Below are positions 23,401-38,400 of a stretch of DNA of 64,000 nt, one piece after another. Below the pieces are notes generated by a model that did no database searches, had not been told where the DNA came from, and saw only the letters and a list, made by a program, of their open reading frames with translations. A program made the translations under genes and the position numbers. Origin of the DNA: Whitmania pigra (Eukaryota; Annelida; Clitellata; Hirudinida; Haemopidae). Each line of letters begins with the position of its first letter. The stretch's first letter is position 1. The stretch is taken from positions 957,001-1,021,000 of the forward strand of contig JAJTWR010000269.1 of assembly GCA_021613335.1 (NCBI GenBank), written 5' to 3'.

Positions 23401-26400
23401 TTAAATTGTTTAATCACAATGCCATAATATTAATGTTAAAATAATTATAAATGTCATAGTAAACTTCTGTTTACTTTTCAGTTACTCCTCGTTTGCTAAC
23501 AGTATTTGATTCTCTGTCAAAAAAATGTTTTTTAGCAGTTTCATTGGTTGTGACATTCAGTATTGCGTAAAGTGTAGTGTTTGCTGGAATATCTCCAATA
23601 TTTTCATTGTTCTGCAATAAGGAAAGGTACGGTTTATTATAAGCAGACTACAGTAAGTATATTGTTATAATAAATATATTAATGAGTTCTGATAACAATT
23701 TAATGTTAACCAGTTAATAAGATATGAAATTTGGTTGTACATTGCATTTTGGAGCAGTGAAAATGAAGCATTGATGTCAAATTAGATATGGCTGTCACTT
23801 GAAAATGTGCCATTTGTATTATCATTGTGATTATTACAAGTAATCGTTATGTTTTAGGATACAAATCTAATATATTAGGCTATCTGCCGAAACTCGACTG
23901 ATATCAATAATATTCCTACCATTGACATTTGAAGAAATGGATGAGAATTTGCTGCTGGCAAATTAAAGTGGAGGCGTTTTGCAGCAATTAAGCCGTGATT
24001 TGTAATTTTAAGTTGAACTGCGTTGACTGATCCGTTTTCAAGTGTATTAAGATCAATTTGAGTCGGTTCCATAGTTACGACAGGTATGGGAACATTAGTG
24101 GTAAAATCCGCTTCCAATGTTATGTCATATCTATCCTCAAATGGTACTGGTTTCACCACCCAACTGACAAAAAATGATGAGATTCATACTGTAACTATTG
24201 CGACAACGTTGATTAAATTATCATTCCAACCTGTATGTGACCGCGGTCCTCTGCAGAAAAACACTCACGTGGCTGTTTTCTCCAAATGAAGCAAATATTA
24301 CTCTAGAGTCAGGCAAATGTTTATCAGCTGATGTGTAGAGAACGTAGTAACCTTCTGTTATGTTTTTAAAAGTTGCATAACCTGCAATTATTTTATTTTT
24401 ACCTGCATTATTTTAGAATAATGGAGTATACTAAAATGGCAAACCCACTTATAATTATCTTGAATAACATCAATTAATGCAATATTTTATAATTTATAAA
24501 ATAATTCTGACAAATGGGTTGGTAAAAGCAAAACAACCGATTGCATGTTGCGATAAAAGTTAGACCAACCTGTAGAATTTGAAATAATTGTGATCGTCTC
24601 TCCCCCATAATTTGAAATTAAAGAAATTTTTGCATCGGCCAAAAATGGCTTATTTTCGCTAAAATAAGTATATTCGTCTTCCACTCTCACAATTACATCT
24701 ACCTTATTTGTTGCTACTATTGTAAATCTGACATAAAATATTAAAACGTTGTTAGTCACTGTGATCATACTTGCTTGAGAAGTTTTACCTGAAACTGATG
24801 ATAGCCCTTGTTTCTAAAGCATTTACAGAAATGAAACCTTCAACATTATCTAGAGATTCAGTGATGGATGGAATGAATGAGAAAGTGAGAGTAGCTGTTT
24901 CTCCTGAGCCTAATGTCAAACCAGGTTGTAAAGAATTTGTAAGGACAGATCTATTGGTGGCAAAAGACACAAGGGAGATCATTGTGCTGTTTGGAAGAAT
25001 TGGCTTAACATTTGTGGCCGCTTTCAAACCAATGTTTGTAATAAGAACCTGGTAAAACAAAAACTGTTTGAAATGTATATTATGGCTATAAATACCATAT
25101 CAAATTTACTTCTTCGTTATTTATACTTCCTCTTGACACTGAAGCTGATACTTGGGGTCGAGAAACTCTAAAAATTGGAGATTTTTGTTGGAAGGTGAAG
25201 GTGAGTTGAGATGTGGCAATAACATTTTCTTTCGTTTCGCTCACTATGTCAAAGTAACCGGAATATGGTTCTTGAGCTGAAAATTAATTTTAAATTTAAT
25301 TTACAAAATGGAATTATTTTGAACTGATTATATATTTTAAAGTTATTGCTATTAATGCTTAAAGTATTTCGTATGAGAATGTATTTAAATTAACAAATAA
25401 GAGCTTGTCAAACCTTCGATTGTTGCATTTACAGAAATTGTTTGACCAGGTGACAAATTAGCAATTGTGCAGTTCAAAACATTTAAAGAACAATTGGTAA
25501 TTGAAAAAGCTTCGCTGTTGAGTTTTATGTTGAAAGGTGCATCCACTTGCTGTTGAAGAAAATTAATTACTTCAAATGTAGGTGTCATTTTATACTAAAT
25601 CATACTGCTACTTACCAATATTCGTAAATTTGATAATGGATCTACTCCAATATTGCTCATTGTTATGAAATTGGAATATCTGTGAATACCAACATATTCT
25701 TGTATTGAACTGGGATTTAAGTTAATCCTTAATCCGTAAACAGTCCAACTCTGCTGCACTTGAAACTCATCACTTTTTGCGGGATGTTTAGCATCCTAAA
25801 AGTACAAGTTTATCCTTTTTAAGTGTTTAGCGTGCTGAGCATTAAAACGATTACTATTCTGTTAATAATACGAGTGAGAGGATCAGTTATTCAAATGAAA
25901 TTCTTACCAATTCAGTTAATCCGACCTCAGACGAAAACGGTTGAAACCGTGTGTAAAATATTCCTTTCGTATCCAGCGGTTGGGTCATTAATGTTATGTT
26001 TCTTGCCCCATAGTTCGATCTAATTCTTAAAATCATAAGCATTACTGGTTATGCTCGATGCTAAAAATGTTGCAACGATAACGAATATCCAAGTGACTCT
26101 AAGTTACTAAAAGTAACTCGAATGCTCGAGATGAAATATTAAATTGTTTAATTGAATGAAATTTTGACTTATTATTGAATGAACACATTTGAAAAAAATT
26201 GGACGTACTGTAATATTACTGGAATCTGAGAATTCCTGATGTGTGGGTTGTCCACCAGCCAAATTATTTTACCACTGATAAGAACTGATCTGGTTTGAAC
26301 AAATGGTCCTTTTGGTAAATCGTCAAGAATGGCAGTGTAGCTTGGAGGGACAGAGATGTTGAATTTTAAAACATTCTCTCCAAACGTGTTTGAACATTTG

Positions 26401-29400
26401 ACCACGACAGTATAAGGATTTCTACTGGCAAGGGCATTTTTCCAGGTTAACTTGCCAGAGGAATCCATTAGCATTCCAAATGGAAATGTTAACAAAGACC
26501 ACTGCACTGGATTAGTCCCCTTAAATAAAAGACTCAACAAATTATTCTAATGAAATCTTCTACTTTAATTACATACGAGTTACCTCAGAAATATTGAGTT
26601 GTAATTCGAATGTTTGTCCTTCCAATGACGAGATTGTTTTTTGTGTAAAATCAAGTTTAGGCGCAATTCCTAGATGATCACAATCACTTCCTGTCCAAGG
26701 AACAAAGCAATTGCATTCTCCCATGCTACATGATCCTCTTTTTAGATTACTTAAGCTTCCACAAGCACTAAGTGGACATGCTGGACTATAGGTGTAATCA
26801 AACTGTAATTAAAAAATAGTGAATTGACGTTAATGCTCATATTTTACTTAATTAAATTACTTAAGGTAAAAATCAAATGAAAAACAACGTGATTACTTAA
26901 ATATTTTTATTAAACAGTTGTGTTAAATGCATAAAAACCATAAAAAAATATTTAATAGGCGTAGGGGAGGAGGGTCTGAGTGAGGCTCCAAAATTGGATA
27001 CCGAATTATCGCCGTACAATTTCGATACCTGATTTATAACCAGCTTAAATTTTTAAGCTAGGATTCTTATTAGCCTTCATAATTGTTTATGGCTTAGCTT
27101 CATGAAGCCACTTAGCTAGTTTTTAGAAAATGATTGGTTAGCTTCAGTTAGTTTTTCAAACCCCTTGAGACGTTAGAAAACTCAACAGTGGATAAAAATA
27201 TAAAATGATTAATAATATATTTATTTTTTATAACACAATTAAATAATTTACCACATAAATTTTAAAACTTAAAAATTTTTTTTATTATTAATCAACCTTT
27301 GCAACATCAAATTCAAGATCAGGACTTATTGATAATTCGACTTTCACAGTACCAGCATTGTGCTGTGGTGAAATGCAAGAAATTTTGTCATCCGACAACC
27401 AGGTTCCATTTCTCAATGTTGCACCACCAAATCTATAACAACAGCCAGTGATTAAGTAGATGGGGTGTAATATATTTAAATTACAAGACAGTATAATGTA
27501 ACAACGATCAAACCTGCAAATGTAGGTTGAAACATTGGGGAGATTATTGCCAAGAACATATATTACTGTTCCTCCGACATCGGGACCTGATGTTGGAAAT
27601 ATGCTGAAAAAGCGAACCAAAGGCAAACAAAGGGGACCAAAGAACTTCGGTGCACATTCATTGCATAATTCTCCTGTCCAGTTTGGTGACGAACAGTCAC
27701 ATTTTCCTGGTTAAAATTTGATTTTACTATTTATTTTTAAATTATCTTGGATTATATAAATTAGCTCATTATGCCCTCGTCACATACCAGATGCTTTATT
27801 ACAAGTGCCATGTTTGCAAATGGGACATAGAGCACAGTTATCACCCCATCTTCCACTTTTACATTCAGAACAATTTAATCCAGAGAATTGTTCTGAGCAC
27901 ATACATCTGAAATTAAGACCATAGCATACAGACTTCGTCCATTATATGCAGAAAGGGCATGTTTTATGCAAAATTCTCGATCATAAAACAACGGAATTTA
28001 TTCAAATGTTGGCACTACATCACTTTATCATATATTAAACACCTTGTTAAATGTGGACTTTCTAGAGCAGTTAAAACTTAAAAAATGTGTTTAACTAAGT
28101 CGATTAACTTATTTGATGTTTGCTTACTCATTTGGTCTAACACATATGCCCCTTCCCGAGCAATTACTTCTTTCATCACAACTTGCCATGGAACAATCCT
28201 GCCCTGACCAACCATTTTTACAAAAACATTTGTCAGGACCGACACAATCACCTCTTCCCAGGCAGTTGTATACTTTCGAACATGAATAACTACTACAACT
28301 GGAACCATCCCATCCAGGCAAGCATTGACAAACATCTGGAGCAACGCACAATCCGTGGCCTGAACACGAATTGACTCTTTCGCAAGAAAATTCTGATTTA
28401 TTAAGGAAAGGCTGGTAAATAACTTGTCCAACTGATGGATCTTGATATTTGTCTTTTATTCTGCCTCTGATTTCTGTAATATTAGCTGAACCCCACCAAT
28501 TCATTGTACAGTTTTGGGACATTTGTGGTGGAAAGAGAGCAATGAAATCATACCTGAAATGTGAATAAAACATTACAAAAATAATTTCGACGCCCAAAAA
28601 TGTTGTCTAACTTGGTAAGTGAATTAGAAAATATATTATAACTAAAATTGGCATCAAGTCCTGATGCGATGACAGAATCTGTTGGAAAATTATTGAAAAA
28701 CGTATTCGATGAGAACTCAAGTTTGTAAAACTTGGCTTTAAGAGATTCTGCTTCATCAAAGGAACTCCAAGTTTTAACAACATGCTTCCCTCCGTTACTG
28801 AGGAAACTATTTTGAGCAAAGGAAACATTTGCTAATGGCCAATCGTAAAAGATAAGATTGCGTATGAAACCATATTCAACAGCTGACATCTGAAAGAAAT
28901 TGAACCAATTACATAATCAGACCGATTTCGAGATCAGTTAACTTGAACTACCTTATCATTTACATTTTTGTCAACAATATTATTTGCAAACTTGTTTCTA
29001 TACATTTTAACATCTGTACCGTACATATCTTGCATAGTGACAGGAGTTCTCGAAATGTTTCTAAATTGATTTTCTTGCAGAATTACGATTTGTTTGTCAT
29101 TCCATCCATTCCACGCTCTATATATCTTTACCGCAGGCTGGACATTTTCTTCAAAAACATTTTCGTTAATTAAAAGTGAATTTGTAGCACTCATGCCTAA
29201 ATTAATCCCTGTTGCATCTAGATTCTGGGCTCTGGTTTCTTGCAAATCTTTAAAATAACATCTTGAAATTTCAATGTGTCCACTTTCTGATATCGATCCT
29301 TTAATTGCATAGCGATTGTTTATAAAAGAACTATCTTTAATGATAACAGTGAAATTTGGTCGACTGTTGTACTCCAGAAGAATAGCTTCGTTGTTATCCA

Positions 29401-32400
29401 AAAACGTGCTGTTAACAATTCTGGTGTCATTCATGGTAAGTGGTATCCTGATTGCTTTCTCACACCTAAATTGTTTTTCAATAATTGCAATAATATATTA
29501 CATTTAATAAAAACCTCATTAATTGCAAGTAATTTGAATACTTTTTAAAAGTGGAATTATGGATGGTTATTATAGCGTATTCAGATTTTATATCTGGGTA
29601 CTCCAGTTTATTCCAGGTTAGTCCATTATAGACTCCGTTGAAAGTACAATTATTTATTCCAGCATCGTTAGAATGTATCACAATAGAAGTTTTTACGTTG
29701 AAAGTTATGTTTGACAGCTCCAATTTGCTTGAGTTAAATTTGATTTCATCACTTTCCAGAACCGCATTACCTATGTAAATAGTAACTACATGGAATTAAT
29801 CACCAACTATTAAAAGAATGGTTTTTTAGTTGAAGTAAATTCAAATATTTGATACTACCGGATTCATTTGTGTAAAAGTCCATCTTTTTGGTATTGGCTA
29901 CATTTATAAATTGTCCATCCACTGAGTTTATTTCCATTACACCTAATTGATCGTATTGAATATTCAACTTATTAGCCAAAATAATAATAAAGCTGATTAT
30001 AGAAATGTTACCATATGCAACTATTCCTCTGCCCGTCGCAAATTCAATATTTGTTCCAGGTTCTATGCTGAGAGTAACATTAGCACTGCAAAAATATCAT
30101 AGAATGTATCAGTTATTTTTGGTATAACACACGGAATTCTAATGTGTATTAATTGTCCAAACTCACGGTATGAGTATAGAATTTTGGAAAATGTATTTGC
30201 TTGTTGCGTTTGGAATTGTGAATGAAAATGTCACTTCTCCTCCAGTCGCATTGAAAAAATATGTGCTTTCTGATGTCGGCCTTGTAAGGATTGTTTCAGA
30301 ATTGTTCTGCACATATATTGCTGGCCATATATTTACTGGCAACTTAGAAGCATCGTTGTAAAAACAATAGATTCTAAAAGAAAAATCAGTGTAATTTTTA
30401 ACAAAAATATTTTCGAGAAATAGGCTTCAAGATATACTTTGATAAAATTTTTGAATAATCTCCTAAAATCCATTTATTCAGCGAAAGATCCAGCATTTTG
30501 TAAGAGGATGTGTCCCAGTTAGTGTTAACGTAAACATCGTATTCTGATTCTGCATTGAAGAAACTATTGTTGGTAATGTTTGCTCTGAAATCATCATCGT
30601 CATTATTAATGGTAAACGTTCTTAGTTTTGACCAATAAACTTTGTATGTGTTGTTCATGAAGAGATTATTATTGACAGTAAAATTGGCAACGTTGTACAG
30701 GTTCAGAATTTCCCTGAATCTGCTGTTCCTGATGGTATTATTTTCAAACTGCAAAAATTTAAAAGAATGATCTGAAAGTTTAAAAAATAAGGTTCCTAAT
30801 TAGCAAAAATTTTAATTATTTGACTCACCGAAAATGACATTCCATAGCGATTATACAGAAGTATATCAAATGTTATGTTATCAAACACATTTCCAATGAT
30901 TGATGAATTTGTAGAATAAAAGTCAAATATGAAATTATTATTATTATCAGACTCTTGCAAGTTTGTAAAATTATTTCCCAAAATTTCAATCAAAAACCAT
31001 CCTTGATAAATTCCATTATTTAAGTTTACGACAGATTTTGTGATGGTTGAAAAAAATGTGTTTGCTATAATTGCAATGATGACAGGTTCTCTTCCATTAT
31101 TTACAATCGCATTTATTGCTGATTTAAAATTTCTAAAAATCGATTTCGATATATTTAAGGATCCTGCTCCGTACCAAAATATGCATTGCTGGTTACAACT
31201 CTCAAATGCACACTCCTCAATTAGAGCTTCTGTTGAATGACCACTCAGTTCAAAATATATGGCAACTCCGCCGCTATTTGAAATTGATGACCTATTTAAG
31301 ATTATACGTGTTTCACCACCAAAGAATCCTATAAAGTGAATTCCATGAGAAGATGTGTCAGTAATTTCAATGTCTTCGAGTTTCGGAGGAACTCCTCTTA
31401 TAAAAAGTCCTTTTTCAGCATTTATAATTTTCACATTTTGCAATATTGAAGATTTGGAATCTTCGTTAGATAACCCTAAAAAAATAATCAAGCGTTATAA
31501 ATTTGTGTTTTCATGATGATATTTAAAATTTACCTGAGCCTCCTTTTTTACTTGTGATTTGTGGATTTAAATTTATAATTTTGAAAGAGTACATTGCATC
31601 ATCAGTTGCAGTCATTGGATCAAGAGCAGAGGTGCTGAGTGTGTTATTATTTTCAATTAAGTACAATGACTTTGAAGTCAATCTGATGTAGGAGTATTCT
31701 GATGATGCTTTGTTAATCCTTACGAATGAAGAATCAACCAAAAAATTGCTTGGGTTTCTGTTGTTAATTGCCAATTCAAATACAATTTCACTTTGATAAA
31801 ATCTGTTCAAAATTGTTTTAATTATAAAATTTTTTATATAATTTATCATGTAAGACCAAATTCATATAAGTTTGTTATTGAATACAATACCTTAAATACC
31901 ATCCCGGACGTTTTAAAGGCATTATAGAAAAACAATCAGATTCTCTGCTGTTACATGGAGAGATTTGTTCAAATAGCCCATCTTCATCATTTGGCAGATC
32001 ATTCACCAATTGCAAAGTATTATTTATTTCATTAAAAGAAAGCCATTTCCCTGATTTCGATTGTAATTTCACGTAGTTTTCTAAAGTATAATTGATACTT
32101 TAAATATAATATTACATTGTGTTTGCACATTTTTCTTCATAATGCATATAAATTCCTACGGTGACCCGTCAAAATAGCCCAGCGACAAAATGGCCCCGTT
32201 AAATCATCCCCGTCAATGTATCTTTATAAAAAAAATATTTTTATGAGTTGAAGACATTAACCGATATCTGATTTCAAATTTGATTAAATGAAATGAGTTT
32301 TATGTTTTGATGGTGATGTTTTGACGGGGCTATTTTGTCGCCGGGATATTATGACGGGGTGCCAATTTCCTACAGTAAGAATTATTTTGTTTTCATTTTC

Positions 32401-35400
32401 AGTTCTACAGTACAAATATTTCCACCTGTGACATCTTGGAGACACGTAAAATTGACAAAAGTGTAAGCCATTTGAGACTCATATATGTAGCATTCTTGCA
32501 GTGAAAACTGATTACTTTGGATGCATTGAATTTGAACGCTTGGAGTGGAACTATTATTGCAAGGAAGTATTCTGGATTTTTCATCATTTGACAGAGAGCT
32601 ATAAAATAAACAATAAATTAAAAATGTTAGGGTTATAATTATTGAAATGAGTTTGAACTACATTTTTACACTATCTAAATACAGACCTGCACTGAATTAT
32701 TTCTTGTGACAAGGATTCCTTAAATCCAGTTTGTTGACAGAGAATATCAGCTGTTGCTTTTTTATAAGAATTATCAAGAATTAAAACAGTTTTCCAAACT
32801 CCGTTGTGCAAAATTTGCCACCCTCCAAAATCCAATTTCTTAAGTGAGTCTGTTTATTTTGATGAACACAATCAATAATTGGATTATACCAAATATTTCC
32901 AGGATGTGGCAATGCAACAGGGAACGTACTTGAGATTGCTTTTTGAAAATTGAGACCCTTCCATCTTTTATTAGCATCTCTTGAGTTAAATGTGATATAA
33001 TCTGTTTCATTACCTTTTGCAACCAAAGTGCCTTTAATGCAAACATATCAACGTATAAAAACACAATAGAATGCTTTTTCAAATCATCTAAACTAACCTT
33101 GAATGATCATTCCACCAGAAACAAAGTTTAACTGCACTCCCGGTTCTATTGTCATCTTCAAACCGGTAGGTATAGTAATATCTTCAGTGACCAAATAAGC
33201 ACTTTCTTTGTTGTAAAGCACCACATTTTGAGTTAGGGTTCCTCCTATTTCACCACTGGGTTTAATAAATCCTTCTGACCTGAACACCATCCTCGTCATA
33301 GTGGAGTCATTGTACCACGGATCAACTCTCACTTTCATGAGTGTTCTATCATTTGTTTCGTCATAAACTCTCACATTTGGATCATTCACATTCTCTCCCC
33401 AAAAATTCCTCGTAAAATACATGAGTTGAGGGACATCATTACTTGTGCTGCCTAACACTTTCATTTCATATAATGAATTTGGATTGTTTAAAATATTTTT
33501 CTCTGAAGTCAAGCCGATACAGTCAGTAAGGATGGTGTTTGTAACGTTGTTATTTATGAATGTGTTGTTCCTAAAATACACAGCTGATACGTAGCTATTA
33601 TATGCTTCTGAAAAACATCTCATTTTAATCACTGACGATACTCCTGATCCAACCACATTTTCATAAACGTTATTTGCTACCAGGACTTCATCGATTCTGA
33701 ATGTTTTGTCGTAGTCTCTAGTCAGCTGTAGATCAAGAAAGCTTTGATCTTTTCTTAAAACTGAGTTAAAGTAATTATTTACTATTATGATTTTCCAAAA
33801 ATATCTGTTGGAAATTTGCAATTCTCCTCCGATAAATTTGTTGTCGGCGATAATAAGAAAATTATAGATTGAATAATATACTGAACTATGTACTATTGCA
33901 AAGTCTCTGCATTTAAAGACGCTATGCGAAATTGTGACGTTGTTTTGGTTATTTCCAAATTTTTCATCAAACTGTAAACAACTTGAATCTGAACTGAAAT
34001 TGCTTTCTTCGATCATAAATATCTGCATCATTAAACAAAATTAACCTTAATTTGTGACAATCAAATTTGCAAAATAATTGTCTTTTGTCAAAATTATGAC
34101 TCTAACTATTTTAGGAGTCATCCATAAAAGACGTCCGCAAAATGTGCCGCGTCTTATCCGCAAATATCCGGATAATGTTCGAAGTACCCCAACAAAAATT
34201 TTGCCAACAAAATTATTTCTCAAAAATTTATGTTAATGATTAACCAATTTTGTTGTTCTGAGAAACAATCCGATTTGTATTTGTATTTAGCCGATTTTTT
34301 GAGTGCTTTATGTATCCGAACAGGATGCAAAGGCACTTCTTGCAGTGTTTTATTAAAGTCGTTTGCATAGCTAGATGATAAGGACGGTGCTCCCGCAACG
34401 GGGTTCGAATCCGCGCTGCCATCGTGAGAGAATAAGTAAGGAAATATTAAAGTAATGGAAATAAAATCGTTTAAAAAATAAATTTGCAAAATTTAAAAAT
34501 TACTTAATTTTTTTAAAGTGCGGATTCCGCAAAAACGGTAGAACAATGAGAAGCAAGACTCAGAAATCGTAACAGGTCAATTCATGGCAGCTTTCAAAGC
34601 GAAAGGACAAATTTATCTCAAAGCCGACCCTTTGCTTCCGTTCCCAGATGGCCAACATAAATTCCCACAAATGTACTTCATCAGCAAGTCGGTATAGCCG
34701 TGGGATATGCCATTTCTCCATCGCTCTTTCTACCAGCCATGCACAATGTTCTGAATGTAGGAATCGAAACAGCGTTCGTCTTAAATAAAAAATAGATCGT
34801 CCAAAGAGTCCTCGATACTCTCAAAGATCTACTCCATTGGTGCAGCACGGCTTTCAAGCTTCTCCCTAACCAAAGGTAAAGTTTTGCAGGGACATGTACT
34901 TCACACTCGGAAAACAGCGCATGCCGACTGTTTCAGAAGAACCGGTAAAGAGCCTTGGAACTGTTTTTGACGATTTGTTTCATGACAAAAACCATGAGGC
35001 AGCCACATTTAGAAGAATATCGGGTAGACTAAATGCAATTGCCAGAACGTTTCTTCGGGGCAGATCAAAAGTCTGGCTTTTACAATTCGTTCTCTTGTCA
35101 AGGCTGCTTTGGCCTCTTAACCATATACGAAATAGAATTATCGTCGATGAAAGAAATGGAGAAGAAAATCAATCGATGCACAGTTTGTAGATTAACATAT
35201 GAAGTAAGATAACATTTTTGATATTAATGCCACCTCTGCAAATTAATTTAAGAATCTAAAATCTACCTACCATACTTCCTGGTAAAAAGTTGCTGTACCC
35301 CTCAAGTGTAGATTTGAAAATTTGGATGAATCCGCTTTTGATTTTGCTACCTATATTTAGCAAATGGCTGGACCTCGATTTCAACGATGTTTCAGTTAAG

Positions 35401-38400
35401 TTGAACTGTAATCGATCAACGTTATCTATAGAGATGCAGTCGTAAGTAGACGTTACGGATGAACTCGCTATTTTCATTATCATATCAACTGAACTTTCCA
35501 CTTGAATGCAATAATCAGAGCATATTATATCAGAATTGTAGACATCCAACATATTGTAGTTGAATCCCCTTATCAAAGCAAATTTTTCAGTGTCGATATT
35601 TGATTCAGTTACTTGTACAGACGAATTGACTATTTCCAAAGAAAGAGATGTATTTGTGATGCTAATATTTGATAGATACGAACCTAGAAATAAAAACTGA
35701 AATTTTCTTTAAAATTATCTCGAAAAATTAAAGACATTTGTATGGTTATTAAAGAGATAAAGAGTATTTGAATATCAAGTAAATTTATCGGATATATAAG
35801 ATACTTTTGAGATAAACTAAAATTATATTGATTAATAACAAACCGTTGCTATTAATGAAAATTAGGCCATTCCATAAAGATTCGGAACTAGATAAAGTGA
35901 CTTCAGCAGCCTTTAAACAACCTTCTGTTAATTAAAATTAATTGTTTTATTAGATTAACAGAGCTCATCCTAAAGTGACGTAGTGAAAATTCCAGAAACA
36001 TCTTATTCTTCATATATAATAGATACTTCTTAGTTATATGAGGTACTTTTAATTATTGATTATTAAATATTAATTGTGAATCATGGGAACTCACCTTCGA
36101 CAAAAATCAATCTCCCTTCTAAGAAGTCTAATTTAATTGGTCCTTTGATTTCCAAGCACAACCCTTTTGGAATAAAGATGTTTTTTATCACAGTTAAGTT
36201 TTGTGAATGTGACAAAGTGATGTTGCCGTCCAAACGACCTGAGGATAATATATTACCAGGTTATATGTTTTCATTTAGAATTGGAATAATTTAAAAAGTT
36301 CTTATAACTTGCCTCCGACGGTGCCGTTATTTTGCGACCACAATTGAAAGTTTTGGCTGTCCACGATTTCATTAAAACGCTCATCTTTAAAATATGTTAA
36401 CATCTCGACGAATGATTTCGAGGAATCTCTGTAGAAATCAAAGATTCTGCTGCTAATATTTTCAATGTCATCCACTCCCCAATAGTTATCGCTTGCAAGG
36501 ATTGAGTAATTGGAACTTCGTATTATGTTGTTCGATATTTCGTATTTCGATTGGAAATTCTTGAATATGTTCTTTGAAAGAATAATGTTCGAAAAACTCG
36601 GGAGATCAAAATTTATGACGTTTCCAACTAAATTATTCAAAAAAGTGTTTGTTAGCATATTTATGCTCGTGATTTGTTGACCTGAAAAATATATGCATCC
36701 ATCTCCGGTATTATTTTCAAATTTGGAAGAGTTTATCTGGATAGCGCTATCTATGATGTCCACATTAGTTCTCAGTGAATAACCAGATATATTTGTAAAT
36801 GTGCATCCCGATATGATGAGATTTTTGCATCGAGATTCTATTGATATTCCAGTCTTTCCATGCAGATCTCTGACAGTTGAATTCAGAATTTGCAGCGAGT
36901 AATCCCCTGAGTAGTAGGAGGAGAATCTTATTGAACTACTTGAAAACACAGATGACACTACTGAATAGAGTAGTTCTGTTTCGCAATATTGATAAGCGAA
37001 TATGGCATGCTCTCGGTGATTTGAAAAATTGGATCTCAATACAGTAAAGTTCATTTTGGTATTCATGCAATCCGATCCAAGATTTATCCCATAGCTATTG
37101 TATCGGAAAAGAGATTCGACGAACATGAAATTTGTGGAAATTTTATTTGGAATGGATAAATATTTAAGGCTGATTCCAACTTCATTCTCGATAAATTGTG
37201 ATGATTCAACTCTTAAAGATCCTGCTCGCGGAGTCTCTATTCCGTTCTGAACAAAATATATATTAAACTTATGTCAAATATTTTCAGAAAATACATCAGA
37301 ATTAACAAATGATATTGTAATATTTAGAAGATGTTTTGATAACTTACAGTGCTAGAAATATTGTTACGATATGTCCACTTTTCATGGATAATTTCCTTAC
37401 AAATTAACATATCTTGATGAAATTTTCAGCGATTACGTAAAGCACCATTTGTAAGCATCGTGCAAAATTTCCTTTCATATGGGTTAATGGTTCCCGTAAA
37501 TTATGCAAAAGAACCATTTTTGGCCTGGAAATATTATTACGACAGTTTCCGGTTTGGACTCGTTTCATCAATTTCAAAGTCTCATAAGAAGGATCAAACA
37601 TTAAATTGTCATTAAGAAGGCTATGTAAAGGAGTGTGAAATTCAAAACTTCCTTTTACATTCATTTCATCACGGGAAAGAAAGCAGGTTTGACAGAAGGA
37701 GAAAGGGGACAAGTTAAGACCTTGGGGAAGGCAAACTATTCAATAAAAAAGATTGCAAATGAGTTGAATAGGTCAAGAACTGTCATGAAATGTTTTTTGG
37801 ATGATCCAGACTCATATGGGAAGAAGTACAAGGGTGGAAGACCGAAAAAACTCTCGAATCAGATTCAGAGACGCCTCATCAGGGAGGCTTCACAAGGAGA
37901 ATATTCGTATAAACAGCTAAAAGATAAGCTGGATTTGGATGTCCATGTTAGGACAGTATGCAATTATCTTAATTCAAGTGGACAGCAGAGATACGAAATG
38001 CGAAAGCGAGCTCCAGCGTTGAAAGTCCATCACAAGAATAAACGTCTCTTCTGGGCCAAAGAGATGGTCAGCTACAACGAAAGATGGGAACGCGTAATTT
38101 TCACAGAAGAAAAAAAAATTTAACCTTGATGGGCCAGACGGCTATAAATACTACTGGCATGACCTCAGAAAAGAAAGAGAGGTTTGTTATAGCAGAAAAC
38201 ACGGAGGAGGCTCTGTGATGGTCTGGGGAGGAATTTCAGCATTTGGGAGGACTGAACTGGTGATTTTGAAAGGGAGGCAGGACTCTCAGAGGTACATCTA
38301 AATGCTCAAGGATCATCTCCTTCCTTTTTCTGAAGCAAAACAACATGAATTTCAGCAAGATAATGCCCCTAGTCATGTTTCCAAGGCAGCCAGAGCATAT

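Noticed and set aside
30170..30361. Plus-strand 63-codon frame starting MSIEFWKMYLL
   Set aside because: It is the antisense of copy R exon 22, also seen antisense to the same exon in copy L.
34380..34420. tRNA gene suggested by a B-box GGTTCGAATCC
   Set aside because: The flanking bases cannot form an acceptor stem or a proper anticodon arm; recorded as a SINE-like fragment instead.
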